Below are positions 1 to 8,009 of a stretch of DNA of 20,097 nucleotides, piece after piece. The position numbers and the translations under genes were made by a program. The notes beneath the pieces were generated by a model. That model ran no database searches. It was not told the DNA's origin and saw nothing but the letters and a program-made list of their open reading frames with translations. The DNA comes from Pinguiococcus pyrenoidosus (taxonomy: Eukaryota; Sar; Pinguiophyceae; Pinguiochrysidales; Pinguiochrysidaceae), in NCBI GenBank assembly GCA_019677205.1, contig JAAMXY010000780.1, positions 1 to 20,097 on the forward strand, in the 5' to 3' direction. The stretch's first letter is position 1; each line of letters opens with the position of its first letter.

Positions 1-115
1 AAAAGCTGAAAAGCGGAAAAAGCGGAAAAAGCTGAAAAGCGGAAAAAGCTGAAAAGGTGAAAAGGTGAAAAGCGGAAAAAGCGGAAAGCTGAAAACAAGG
101 AGGCTGGAAACGAGG
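1..115. repeat. Purine-rich degenerate minisatellite
   Basis: The window opens with about a dozen imperfect copies of a 9-10 bp purine unit (GAAAAGCTG, GAAAAGCGG, GAAAAGGTG). The copies decay after about position 95 into AAACAAGGAGG-like sequence. One strand is almost purely purine. The array may start before the window. No gene is evident in it. It could be intergenic satellite or intronic sequence of an upstream gene, which the window edge does not allow me to decide. Confidence 0.85.
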
Positions 116-799
116 AGTACAGGAGTACCTGATGGGAGGTACGTACGCGAGGTACACGGGCTCGTTCTTGCTCACCACGTCGACAGGCCCGCGTCATAGG
201 CTGGTTTCCGCGGCCAAAGGACAGCGACGAAGTTCCGCTGCAAGTTGCCCGTGGCACAGTTCAACAAGGAATGCGAGTGACGCCGCCCAATCTGGCCATA
301 ATACCGCCCGCGCCGGCGAAACTTGCTTCGGGGATGTTCCGTGCCGCTCTTGGTTGCGGCACCGAAACCTCTACGGTCACCAATCCCCGCCGTGTCCATC
401 CGTCGCCCGGCGGGTGCTTGGGCCAATTGCGTGGCCTCTGGTTTCAATTGCATTCCTCGCTGTCACCCCCATTGGCTTGCTGGTCCCGATGGCCTTCGCC
501 CGCGCTCCAAATCCGAGCTGTAGTTGTAGGCGGCAGGTCCAAAACCGCCTCGAGGGAGGCGCCTAGCTGGGGCCTCTGCACGCACCGAAGCTGTCCGAAG
601 TCCGTCGTGCGCGCGCGTTGCCGCCACTCCTTTGCGCCGATTGGGCTCCCGTGCTGTCCCAAAGGCCCCGTACGACTCTGTGCGAGCTGTGCGACGCGAA
701 AGTAAGCGCCAGGGACGCCAGTTCGGGGCGCGCTTGGAAGTTTGAAGCAGTTGCGTTCTCTCCACCACACGCGTCGCGCTGCGCCGGCGGTCGGTCGCC
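116..799. other. Intergenic / 5' flank of the RBR ligase gene, no gene seen
   Basis: This stretch of 684 bases has several overlapping open frames on both strands, none longer than about 145 codons before the ligase frame. None gives a recognisable family, and such frames are expected by chance in GC-rich DNA. No TATA box, tRNA or other RNA gene was recognised. It presumably contains the promoter and 5' UTR of the gene starting at 800. Confidence 0.5.
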
Positions 800-2311
800 A
801 TGGACGTCGACCACGAAGAAGAAGAGTACGAGTACGAGTACTCCGACGATGACGAGCAGGAGTACGAGTACAGCACCGACGACGGAGAGGACGCCAAGCC
901 GGCCTCGGAGAAGATCTCTTCGAGCCTCCGACGCCACTCGAGTCTCATCGAGATGGAGTACAGCATCATCGCCACCTCCGAGCTGCGCTGCCTCATGAGC
1001 GAGATGCTGGCGGAGATCTGCCCCGTGCTGGAGATCTCCCAGGAAGGCGCGTACCACCTCATGTCGAAATTCGGCTGGGACCGCGAGAAGCTCTACAACA
1101 AGTACTACGAGGGCACGAGCGACCTGAAGGAGGAGCTCGGCATCTCCGATCTTTCCATCCCGCCGGTGGAAGGCCCGGACAGCATCACATGTCGCATCTG
1201 CTACGAAGAGGTGCCGCCCTCCGAGGCGGTGCAGCTGGCCTGTAAGCACGCGTTCTGCGTCGACTGCTACGGCGGCTACCTGAACAACAAGATTGGGGAC
1301 GGCCCGGCGGCGGTGTACGCGAGGTGCCCGGAGGCGAAGTGCAACTGCCTGGTGCCGGAGGCGCTCTTCCAGCGGCTCCTGACGCCGGACAACCTGCGCA
1401 AGTACGAGCGCTACCTGCTCAGCTCGTTCGTCGACATCTCCAAGAACATGCGCTGGTGCCCCGCGCCCAACTGCGACAAGGCGGCGCGCGGCGATGGCGC
1501 TGTCAAGGACGTGTCCTGCGACTGCGGCCGCTGGTTCTGCTTCAAGTGCGGCGAGGACGCCCACTCGCCGGCCTCCTGCGACCACCTCGCGCTGTGGCAG
1601 GAGAAGTGCCAGAACGAGTCCGAGACGGCCAACTGGATCATCGCCAACACGAAGAAGTGCCCCCAGTGCCAGACGCGCATCGAGAAGAACCAGGGCTGCA
1701 ACCACATGACGTGCAGCCGCTGCAAGCACGAGTTTTGCTGGATCTGCATGGGCTCGTGGTCCGACCACGGCACCGCCACGGGCGGATACTACAAGTGCAA
1801 CCGGTTTGATGCGAACAACGCGTCTGTCGACCAGAAGGAATCCGACCGCGCGAAGCGGGAGCTGGATCGCTATCTGCACTACTACCAGCGGTACCACGGC
1901 CACCACAGCGGCGAGAACTTCGCGAAGACGCAGCAGGACCACCTAGATCAGCGCATGGCGGAACTGCAGGAGACCTCTGCGGCGTCCACGTGGATCGATG
2001 TGCAGTACCTAAAGATTGCTCAGGAGCAGCTCATCGAATGCCGCCGCGTGCTCAAGTACACATACGTGTATGGTTATTACATGCGCGACGGGACGTCAGA
2101 GAAGGAACTCTTTGAACACCATCAGCAAAATCTTGAGAAGTTCACGGAGCACCTAAGCGGATTGACGGAGAAGAAGCCTCAGGACATCGATCGGACAGAA
2201 GTTGTAAATTATACCCGGGTGACCAATCGGTACCTGCGCAATTTGTTGAAAGCCATCGATGAGGGACTTGACGGTGACATGGACGAAGGGAAGGAAGCGA
2301 AGGGTCCGTAG
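800..2311 (+). CDS. ARI: Ariadne-family RBR E3 ubiquitin-protein ligase
   Basis: Intronless 503-residue protein. RBR ligases take ubiquitin from an E2 onto a catalytic Cys in RING2 (Rcat) before passing it to substrate. Residues 1-31 are an acidic Glu/Tyr/Asp tract, as in Ariadne proteins, followed by a UBA-like helical region (about 60-115). RING1 spans about 131-183 (C131, C134, C148, H150, C153, C156, C176, C181). The IBR spans about 220-265 (C220, C225, C240, C242, C247, C250, H255, C260). RING2 spans about 287-333 (C287, C290, C305, C308, C313, C316, H323, C333). The predicted catalytic Cys is C300 in NQGCNHMTC. The C-terminal helical Ariadne domain (about 340-490) is expected to autoinhibit by covering that Cys. 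The ATG lies in a good context (GTCGCCATGG). Length is close to human HHARI (about 557). The domain set appears complete. The substrate is unknown. Confidence 0.96.
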   Translation: MDVDHEEEEYEYEYSDDDEQEYEYSTDDGEDAKPASEKISSSLRRHSSLIEMEYSIIATSELRCLMSEMLAEICPVLEISQEGAYHLMSKFGWDREKLYNKYYEGTSDLKEELGISDLSIPPVEGPDSITCRICYEEVPPSEAVQLACKHAFCVDCYGGYLNNKIGDGPAAVYARCPEAKCNCLVPEALFQRLLTPDNLRKYERYLLSSFVDISKNMRWCPAPNCDKAARGDGAVKDVSCDCGRWFCFKCGEDAHSPASCDHLALWQEKCQNESETANWIIANTKKCPQCQTRIEKNQGCNHMTCSRCKHEFCWICMGSWSDHGTATGGYYKCNRFDANNASVDQKESDRAKRELDRYLHYYQRYHGHHSGENFAKTQQDHLDQRMAELQETSAASTWIDVQYLKIAQEQLIECRRVLKYTYVYGYYMRDGTSEKELFEHHQQNLEKFTEHLSGLTEKKPQDIDRTEVVNYTRVTNRYLRNLLKAIDEGLDGDMDEGKEAKGP

Positions 2312-2682
2312 GCCCCGGCGTGCCCTTCCCTGGGCTGTGCCCCCGGTGCGGTGAGCTCGGCTGCAGGACGATGTTTCTGGTGGGTGCCTCCACTGCTTCC
2401 TCTCCGTGCCACGCCTCGAGAGGGCCAAGGCCTTGTGACTGCGATCCTGGTGCAGTGCGAGTGACTCAAAGTGTGGGCGAAGATGAATATAGTGAGCTCA
2501 ACGTCAGTGTATTTTCATAGCAATCTGCTCTCAGGCGTTCCCCAATCGCTCATGCCGTCTATTCCACCGTGGAAGCCTGCCGGTGCACGCATTCTCACGC
2601 GCTCCTCCGAGATCTGTAGAACCTCCGCGTCTGCCGGAGATCCCTTCGCGCGCCTCGAGGGGCAAATACATATGCGGATTCT
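2312..2682. other. Convergent 3' intergenic region
   Basis: 371 bases separate the stop codons of the RBR ligase (+) and CCDC103 (-), so it should hold both 3' UTRs. No AATAAA signal, repeat or RNA gene stands out, and the short open frames here match no family. Confidence 0.6.
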
Positions 2683-3597
2683 TCAGGTCTTGATGGCTCC
2701 TCTGAACTCCTGAACAAGATCAGCGCAGGACGCGCTGTCTTCCGCCGCCTCTACCTTCTCTACTAGACGGCGTGCGTGATCACCCTCCGCTGCACTGAGC
2801 AGCGAGGCATTCAGCCCGAACCGACCCGACCGCGACAGCGCATCAAGCCAACCTGCTATCAGGAGCGGCTCGTCGCCGTCCAGCTCTACCGGAAAGTCCC
2901 CTCCCGCGCATTCGGATACCTCTGCAGAGCAGAATTTGGCGAACAGCACCTCGACAATCTCCCCCAGCAACGTCGCTTCCATGTCAAACTGGAAGAGCCT
3001 CGCGACGCCGGCAGGACCGATCAGCTCCAGATACTGCCAGCGCTCCACCGCAGTCCTGCAGCGCCGCCGCCAGTCCCGCGAAAACTCCATCGACGTCTTG
3101 GGTGGGTGCGTCGGCACGCCGACCTGCATCTTTCGTTTGCCGCCCTTGCGGCGTTGGGTACTACGGCCCGCGTGCGCGCGAGCCGTCCCACCATGTGCCC
3201 AGCCTCGCTTGCTCTCTCGAAGCGTCATCAACTCCTTCGACGACACCGGCGTCAGAGACGCACAGGCGACCATATTTCTACGCACACGGAAAGTGAAAGG
3301 CCGTGAGCCGAAAGACAATCCACCGAACCCTAGACAAGGGTGGACGCAGCATCGCCATTACGTACCGAAACTCTTCGTAGTCTTTCGCTTGATGGATCGC
3401 TCTCTTCTTCATCGCTGCAGCACGCCGGAACGAAGAGGAAAACCGTAAGGTTGAGGCCACAGAGGCGGCAAAAGCCCGAGTGTCTCGAGGATACCGTCTT
3501 GCTTAACGTAGTTGTCGTCGAACGCGATGGCTTCCTCCAGCTCGCGAGCGAGCACCTTCCGCGACACCACATCGGCGCCCAAGCTCGACGACGTCAT
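2683..3597 (-). CDS. CCDC103: CCDC103-like dynein arm attachment factor, three exons
   Basis: Proposed CDS is complement(join(2683..3277,3366..3414,3495..3597)), 248 residues (human CCDC103 is 242). Introns are 88 nt (3278-3365, GTACGT...GTAG) and 80 nt (3415-3494, GTATCC...GCAG), and both joins keep frame. Exon 1 gives RKVLARELEEAIAFDDNY and exon 2 gives AMKKRAIHQAKDYEEFR. Together they match the CCDC103 N-terminal dynein-attachment pattern (ALEKEL...ADEKY...KLRAV...YEEFR). Residues 114-210 match the RPAP3 C-terminal domain (EFSRDWRR, WQYLELIGP, LFQFDME, LLGEIVEVL, LSRSGRFGLN). In animals CCDC103 is needed to assemble and anchor outer dynein arms on axonemes. A Lys/Arg-rich linker (about 80-100) joins the two domains. 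The ATG at 3597 is the first in frame. The family assignment rests on remembered motifs. Confidence 0.88.
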
Positions 3598-3889
3598 GGG
3601 GCAAGAGCGCACTGAGATGGCCCAAAGCGGCGCCAGGTCCGACGCTTCTCTTTGCGTCAGCCATTGCACAGCCGAGAAGCGTTCGCGTCCGTCCGTTTCG
3701 CTTTTTCAAACGAAAGCGAAAGTGAACGAAAACGATCGAAACAGTCTGAAGTTCTTCGATGAGAAGTTTCGAAAATTTTGATAGGGATCGATCGTCGCAC
3801 ACACCAAAGTGAGATGGTAAAATGTTCTTTTGCCAACTGTTCCTGAACTACAGCAGCGTAAAGGCCGTCCATTGCGCCGCCACAGGAGG
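3598..3889. promoter_or_regulatory. Divergent promoter between CCDC103 and the GT47 gene
   Basis: 292 bases separate the two proposed start codons, so both promoters and 5' UTRs must fit here. The middle (about 3690-3795) is AT-richer than the flanks and rich in CGAAA/TTTCG words. It includes a perfect 9-bp inverted repeat, TTTCGCTTT (3696-3704) and AAAGCGAAA (3713-3721), with an 8-base spacer. No TATA box was identified. The regulatory role is inferred from position only. Confidence 0.5.
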
Positions 3890-5383
3890 ATGTGGCCTCT
3901 CCTGTTCGTGTTGGTCGCCACGGCGAGGGGGGCGTCCGAGGCAGACGCCATCTGTGGCGGCTTCCGCATTCATGTGGTGCAGCTGCCCAAGCCGTCGTTC
4001 TCGGTTATCCCCAACGCTACCAGCGTTGACTGGGACATCTGGGACCCGCACTACCAAGGTCCGGGCACGGTGGAGGTGTTCCGAATGCCGCCGAGGCCTC
4101 CCATTCGCTTCCGGACCAGGCATCAACCGCCGGACTTGAGCGTGCCGGCGGACGGGCCAGTGCCGGGCCTGGCCGGCGTGCCCTGCTCGTACATTCGGGC
4201 TGGGGACGTGTGGCACCTGCCGTGCATGTACCTCACCAACCTGGGCATGGGCAGTGTGCAGCAGCAGACGCTGACGCCGCTGGACTTCTACGACACCTAC
4301 TCCTTCAGCTTGGACTGGTTCGTGCTTCGCTACATCTACAACAACTGTCACGAGGAGGATCCCGAGAAGGCGACGTTGTTCTTCCTGCCCTTGCCGCTCA
4401 CGATGCTGTACAAGGGCTTTGCCTTCCACATGTTCACGGCGGAGGAGGTGTTGGGCTACTTGAGCCAGGTCAAGGCGCACCTGGAGGCCCTGGAAACCTG
4501 GAAGCGGAAAGGCGGCAGAGACCACTTGATCGTCGTGTCGAAGACCATCTACGACTTCCAGGATGTGAGGAAAGGCGCGGCCTACACGGGATTTCGGAAC
4601 AGCGACCCGTTCTGGTCGCTCACCAATGTGTTCTCCATAGAGGGGCCCTTCCACCAACGCTTGATCAACATGCCGTATCCGACGTTTCTCCACCCGAGGT
4701 CCGACAGCGACGTCGACAACTGGCTCGCCCAAATCCAGGCGGCGAAGCGCAGCCGGAAGGCGATCTTGGCCGCTGGCAGCCGTGCGTCCAGGCGGCACCT
4801 CATCAAGGAGTGCTCAGCCGACAACGGCGCTTGCGACTACTTCTCCGCTTCCGGAGACGTGGCGGACACGGCGTTCACGTACTGGAATCTCATCGACCTG
4901 TACATGAAGTATACCTTCACGCTGCAACCGGCGGGCGACACCCCGACCCGTCGCGGCTTCTTTGACAGTCTCCTCGCCGGGTCCATCCCCATCATCTTCG
5001 ACTCCATCGACGAGCCGAGGCGCAAGAACAAGCTCTCCGGCCGCCTGGGCGATAGGCGGTACATCTATTCCTATGCGCGCTTCTTCGGGGAAACGTCTGA
5101 CGAGAATCGACGCTGGATCGAGAAGATCGCTATCGTGGTTGAGTATGAGGAGGATGCCTTCCGGGCTATCAAGGAGATCACCGACGAGCAAATCGCGCAG
5201 CTACAGAAGAACATTGTCGAGATCATACCCTCCCTGCTCTACTGGGACACGAGATGGCGAAGCGACTCCCGGGCCAGGTCGCGGAAGTACGGTGCGCAGA
5301 ATCCAATCGCGAGGGCACTGAGAGAGTTACGAGATCGGCCATACAACGGGACGCCGACGGGCACCGCCTTGGATCAGCTTTGA
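3890..5383 (+). CDS. Exostosin-like GT47-type glycosyltransferase, secretory pathway
   Basis: Intronless, 497 residues from the ATG at 3890, which has A at -3. The frame stays open upstream, but only a TTG precedes this ATG in the open stretch. The first ~18 residues (MWPLLFVLVATARGA) are a short signal peptide or signal anchor, placing the enzyme in the ER/Golgi lumen. The exostosin-type domain runs from about 120 to 420. Its best hallmark is FTLQPAGDTPTRRGFFDSLL at about 343-362 followed by AGSIPIIF, the conserved nucleotide-sugar-binding segment of GT47 (compare CPRGDTPSS..LFDAI.AGCIPV). An upstream FLPLPLTMLY segment and several Cys (CSYIRAG, LPCMYL, NNCHEE) are typical of luminal domains. 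GT47 enzymes add sugars to cell-wall or proteoglycan glycans; donor and acceptor cannot be told here. No DxD motif was clearly placed. Confidence 0.87.
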   Translation: MWPLLFVLVATARGASEADAICGGFRIHVVQLPKPSFSVIPNATSVDWDIWDPHYQGPGTVEVFRMPPRPPIRFRTRHQPPDLSVPADGPVPGLAGVPCSYIRAGDVWHLPCMYLTNLGMGSVQQQTLTPLDFYDTYSFSLDWFVLRYIYNNCHEEDPEKATLFFLPLPLTMLYKGFAFHMFTAEEVLGYLSQVKAHLEALETWKRKGGRDHLIVVSKTIYDFQDVRKGAAYTGFRNSDPFWSLTNVFSIEGPFHQRLINMPYPTFLHPRSDSDVDNWLAQIQAAKRSRKAILAAGSRASRRHLIKECSADNGACDYFSASGDVADTAFTYWNLIDLYMKYTFTLQPAGDTPTRRGFFDSLLAGSIPIIFDSIDEPRRKNKLSGRLGDRRYIYSYARFFGETSDENRRWIEKIAIVVEYEEDAFRAIKEITDEQIAQLQKNIVEIIPSLLYWDTRWRSDSRARSRKYGAQNPIARALRELRDRPYNGTPTGTALDQL

Positions 5384-5430
5384 TCAGCTTTGACCAACTT
5401 TAGTCAGCTTGGATCAGCTCTGGTCAGCGA
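5371..5430 (+). repeat. Six-copy 10-bp tandem repeat across the GT47 stop codon
   Basis: Six contiguous decamers keep exact register: GGATCAGCTT, TGATCAGCTT, TGACCAACTT, TAGTCAGCTT, GGATCAGCTC, TGGTCAGCGA. The stop TGA at 5381-5383 is the first three bases of copy 2, so copy 1 encodes the end of the protein and the rest lies in the 3' UTR. Copy-number change would leave the stop in place, because most copies start with a potential stop. Confidence 0.9.
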
Positions 5431-5920
5431 CGGACGCCTTCCGGGTTTTGATGGACAGTCCGCCAAACGAAAAACTTCCGTTGGCCACACTTAGACTGAT
5501 TGCGCGTTGAAGGCAGCGCTTCGCCGCGCTTCCGTCTCTTTGAGAAAGGATTTTTGCATGTTACGTTTGATGATGAACCGAAGCATCGCAAGGACAACGT
5601 CGCGCCGATTCGCGCCGCTCCGTGTCTGAGTGCGCGGATGGTGATTCAGGGCCCTTGCATGAATAGGTCTGCCTCCTGACGAGGATTTGGAGGCGCTCGC
5701 AGAGAAACTGAGCCGTTGGACTCGAAAGAACTTGCTATGAGGTGTGCAGCGAGCAAAGAGTTACTTGTAGATTCTTAGCATCTGCTCGGCCTCTGCAGGC
5801 ATCGACGCCCAAGCGGGGACCAGCAAGCCCGTCCAGGGATCAACTTCACAGACACCAACGATCTTGCTCCAGTGAGTAAAACTTGGAAACTAGCCGACGA
5901 AAGGAGCAGCTGCCAAGGAG
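5431..5920. other. Convergent 3' intergenic region between GT47 and VTE4
   Basis: 490 bases between the decamer array and the VTE4 stop codon. No coding sequence on either strand was supported. An ATGATGA word (5570-5576) and a CTGA (5626-5629) resemble snoRNA C and D boxes, but no closing stem flanks them. The region probably holds the 3' UTRs of both neighbours. Confidence 0.5.
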
Positions 5921-7524
5921 CTAGGAGTCTCCCGCCGGGGCCTCGTCCAGCTTCTTCGTCCCTTGTATGAGGCCGAACTTGATGGTTCCCCGCCGATACC
6001 CACGGATCATGAGGACCATGGCCACAGCGCCTCGCAGAGTGCGGGGGCCCGTTCGCAGGAGTGCCCACATGCGTGACGGCCTTCCGAGTAAGGAATGGGA
6101 ATGGGGTTACCTCAATGGCGCGCTCGCCCCACTGCCACAGAGCCACGTACCAGAGGGCGCTGCGGATCACCGCTGGCCAGAAGGGGCTAATGTTGTCCGT
6201 CCAATCAGCGGAAGACACTTTCTGGACTCCCAGAGACTCGAAAATGGACAGATACTTCTTCACGGAGACCCACTCCGGGAGGTAGTAAGCCCTTCGTTTG
6301 CGACAATTGCGACAATTGCGACAATTGCGACAATTGCAACGTTTGCGACAATTGCGACGTTTGCGACGTTTGCGACGTTTGCGACGAAGAATATCATGAG
6401 GAGCGGTGTTGGGTCACATGTCGGCTTGGAAGCGGCCATAGGTCACCTGTTGATCCTCCTGAGAAGCCGATGATCCCGGGGCTCGAGCTCCTCATCCTTG
6501 GTGCACCAAGTCACCACAATGATGCGCCCACCCGGTTTCACAATGCGATGCAGCTCCTTGATGAACTGGTCCTTATCAGGCATGTGCTCGCCCGATTCGA
6601 GGCTCCAGACGACATCGAAGGAATTGTCAGGAAAAGGGGACTGCATGGCGTCGGCGACCTAGGTGAAGAGAAAAAGAGAACGTCAACAAAAGTGAGGATA
6701 CAGACTGATGGGGGGAGGGGGGAAGAAAACGGCACCTGAAAGTTTACGCGGTCCCCAAGACCTGCTTCCTCGCTGAACTTCGTCGCGGCATTCGCCTGGA
6801 ATGGGCTCAGGGTGATACCTGCGCCGTGCCATGAATCAGAGGCTTCAAGCCGACACGCTGCCGAGAATCGTCGCTCATTTGAGCACGCACCAGTCACCGA
6901 CGCGCCCGGATACTTTCGCGCGATGTGCCTGGAGGAGCCCCCCGCGCCGCATCCAATGTCTACCACCTTTGAACGGGATTGATTGATCCAAGTAAGTTTG
7001 ATTTGATTTCAAGGAGAGACAGTCAGCGCCGCATCTCCTCTGCAGAACCAAAGGAAAGGCGCTGGCGGCCAAAAACTGAAAAGAAAAGGACACTGTATCA
7101 CGCACCTTCAGGTTCGGGTTCTTGGCAGCCATCTCATCCACGTTGGCCCAGTCCAGCACTCTCTCGACCATGTCCACCTGCGCCTGCTGATGCGCCGGAC
7201 GCGGCTGGTTCACCTGTGGCACCGGTACACTGCGCTAAGCACCTGGAGAGTGATCAGAGACTCGCTTGGAAGCCGTACCTCATAGAAGCCATGGTGCATG
7301 TGCTCTCCCCAGATATCCAACCACAAGCCTGAGCTCTCGTCGTAAAACTTGCTGATGCCTTCCTTCAGCTCCTTATCGGTGCGCTCGTTCTGGATGATCT
7401 GAGCAGGAAGCCTGCTCTTTCCCACACGACGTCCTGTGCCAGATCCCCAGGGCAGCGCGGCATGAAAGGCGCGCGCGAATGCGAAAACAAATCCGCAGAG
7501 CAGAAGTTTGACGAGTGGTGCCAT
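5921..7524 (-). CDS. VTE4: Gamma-tocopherol C-methyltransferase, plastid-targeted, seven exons
   Basis: CDS is complement(join(5921..6080,6151..6291,6447..6658,6736..6818,6891..6966,7106..7213,7279..7524)), 341 residues (Arabidopsis VTE4 is about 348). All six introns (70, 155, 77, 72, 139 and 65 nt, listed from low to high coordinate) are GT-AG and keep frame. The enzyme methylates gamma- to alpha-tocopherol (and delta to beta) using S-adenosylmethionine, the last step of vitamin E synthesis in plastids. Visible motifs: FYDESSGLW...IWGEHMHHGFY (about 57-81), SAM motif I VVDIGCGAGGSS (119-130), ITLSPFQA (145-152), VVWSLESGEHMPD (187-199), PGGRIIVVTWC, ADWTDNISPFWPAVIRSAL (270-288) and GYRRGTIKFGLI near the end. 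Residues 1-19 are a signal peptide. A19-F20 (ARA/FHAALP) is an ASAFAP-like plastid signal, indicating a red-lineage complex plastid. The start context is GTCGCCATGG. MPBQ or related quinone methyltransferases are the alternative, but the motifs fit VTE4 better. Confidence 0.94.
6295..6390. repeat. 9-bp tandem repeat array in VTE4 intron 5
   Basis: About ten contiguous 9-bp units lie within the 155-nt intron 6292-6446. On the plus strand they are CGACAATTG (four copies), CAACGTTTG, CGACAATTG, CGACGTTTG (three copies) and a degenerate CGACGAAGA. In transcript orientation the units are CAATTGTCG and CAAACGTCG, and the array runs straight into the 3' splice site (CGCAAACGAAG). It therefore occupies the place where a pyrimidine tract would normally sit. 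Confidence 0.9.
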
Positions 7525-8009
7525 GGCGACAGAGACGCAACGCAGCCTGAGCTGAGCTGAGCTGCAGAGGCTTCTTAGGAGCGCCTCCGACCCGGAATGA
7601 AGCAGCGCTTTTCGCGCTTTTTGCGTATACGAAAGGCGGAGACGCGCGCGTGAGACGCCACAATGTGCAAAGCTGCGCTCCGGATTCATCTGGATAAAAG
7701 ATGCGCAGATTTGAGTTTCGGGCTGTCCTGCGATAGTCGCTAGATCAACGGCATTTTACGCGAAGGTTATCACACGTCGACGTCTGCGATTGACTCCATT
7801 CCGCATTACAAATATTTTGAATATGCGAGCTCCGCAATACATGCGGGCGCATTCGTTGAGCGGAAAACCGCTCGGAGAGCCGCCCCCTTCTTGGCCACGA
7901 AGCCGCGCAGGATGGCCACCAAGTCAGTCAACGGAGCCGTAGATAAGGCATCTGAAGAGACGTGAAGCGTGAAGCGGATGAGAATGTGAAGGGGCGTGCC
8001 GATGATACA
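7525..8009. promoter_or_regulatory. Divergent intergenic region upstream of VTE4 and the UBA-like gene
   Basis: 485 bases lie between two genes transcribed away from each other, so both promoters should be here. Near the VTE4 start is a short CTGAG run (three copies, about 7547-7561). Further out is a GCGCTTTTCGCGCTTTTTGCG stretch (7603-7623) with a GCGC-based imperfect inverted repeat. About 7690-7830 is AT-richer. No TATA box or known binding site was assigned. Function is inferred from position. Confidence 0.45.

Noticed and set aside
563-1942. 459-codon open frame antisense to the RBR ligase
   Set aside because: It mirrors the ligase coding sequence, is Val/Ala/Leu/Arg-rich, has no family features and is expected from the high third-position GC of the sense gene.
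3830-3889. Upstream start for the GT47 protein
   Set aside because: The only in-frame start-like codon there is TTG. The ATG at 3890 has A at -3 and begins a signal peptide.
5560-5640. Possible C/D box snoRNA (ATGATGA ... CTGA)
   Set aside because: There is no terminal stem flanking the boxes and no evident C'/D' pair, so chance is the simpler explanation.
6061-6150. VTE4 exon 6 continuing through YVALWQWGERAIE to a donor at GAG/GTAACC
   Set aside because: The only downstream acceptor (GGAAG at 6081) is out of phase with that donor. The GTACGT donor at 6150 is in phase and restores the family's exact spacing between VIRSAL and the final GY segment.
6295-6390. CRISPR-like array
   Set aside because: The units are contiguous 9-mers without spacers, inside an intron of a eukaryotic gene.
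5967-6473. Plus-strand open frame encoding an Ala-Thr-Ile/Phe repeat
   Set aside because: It is opposite VTE4 exons and the repetitive tail is just the 9-bp array of VTE4 intron 5 translated on the wrong strand.
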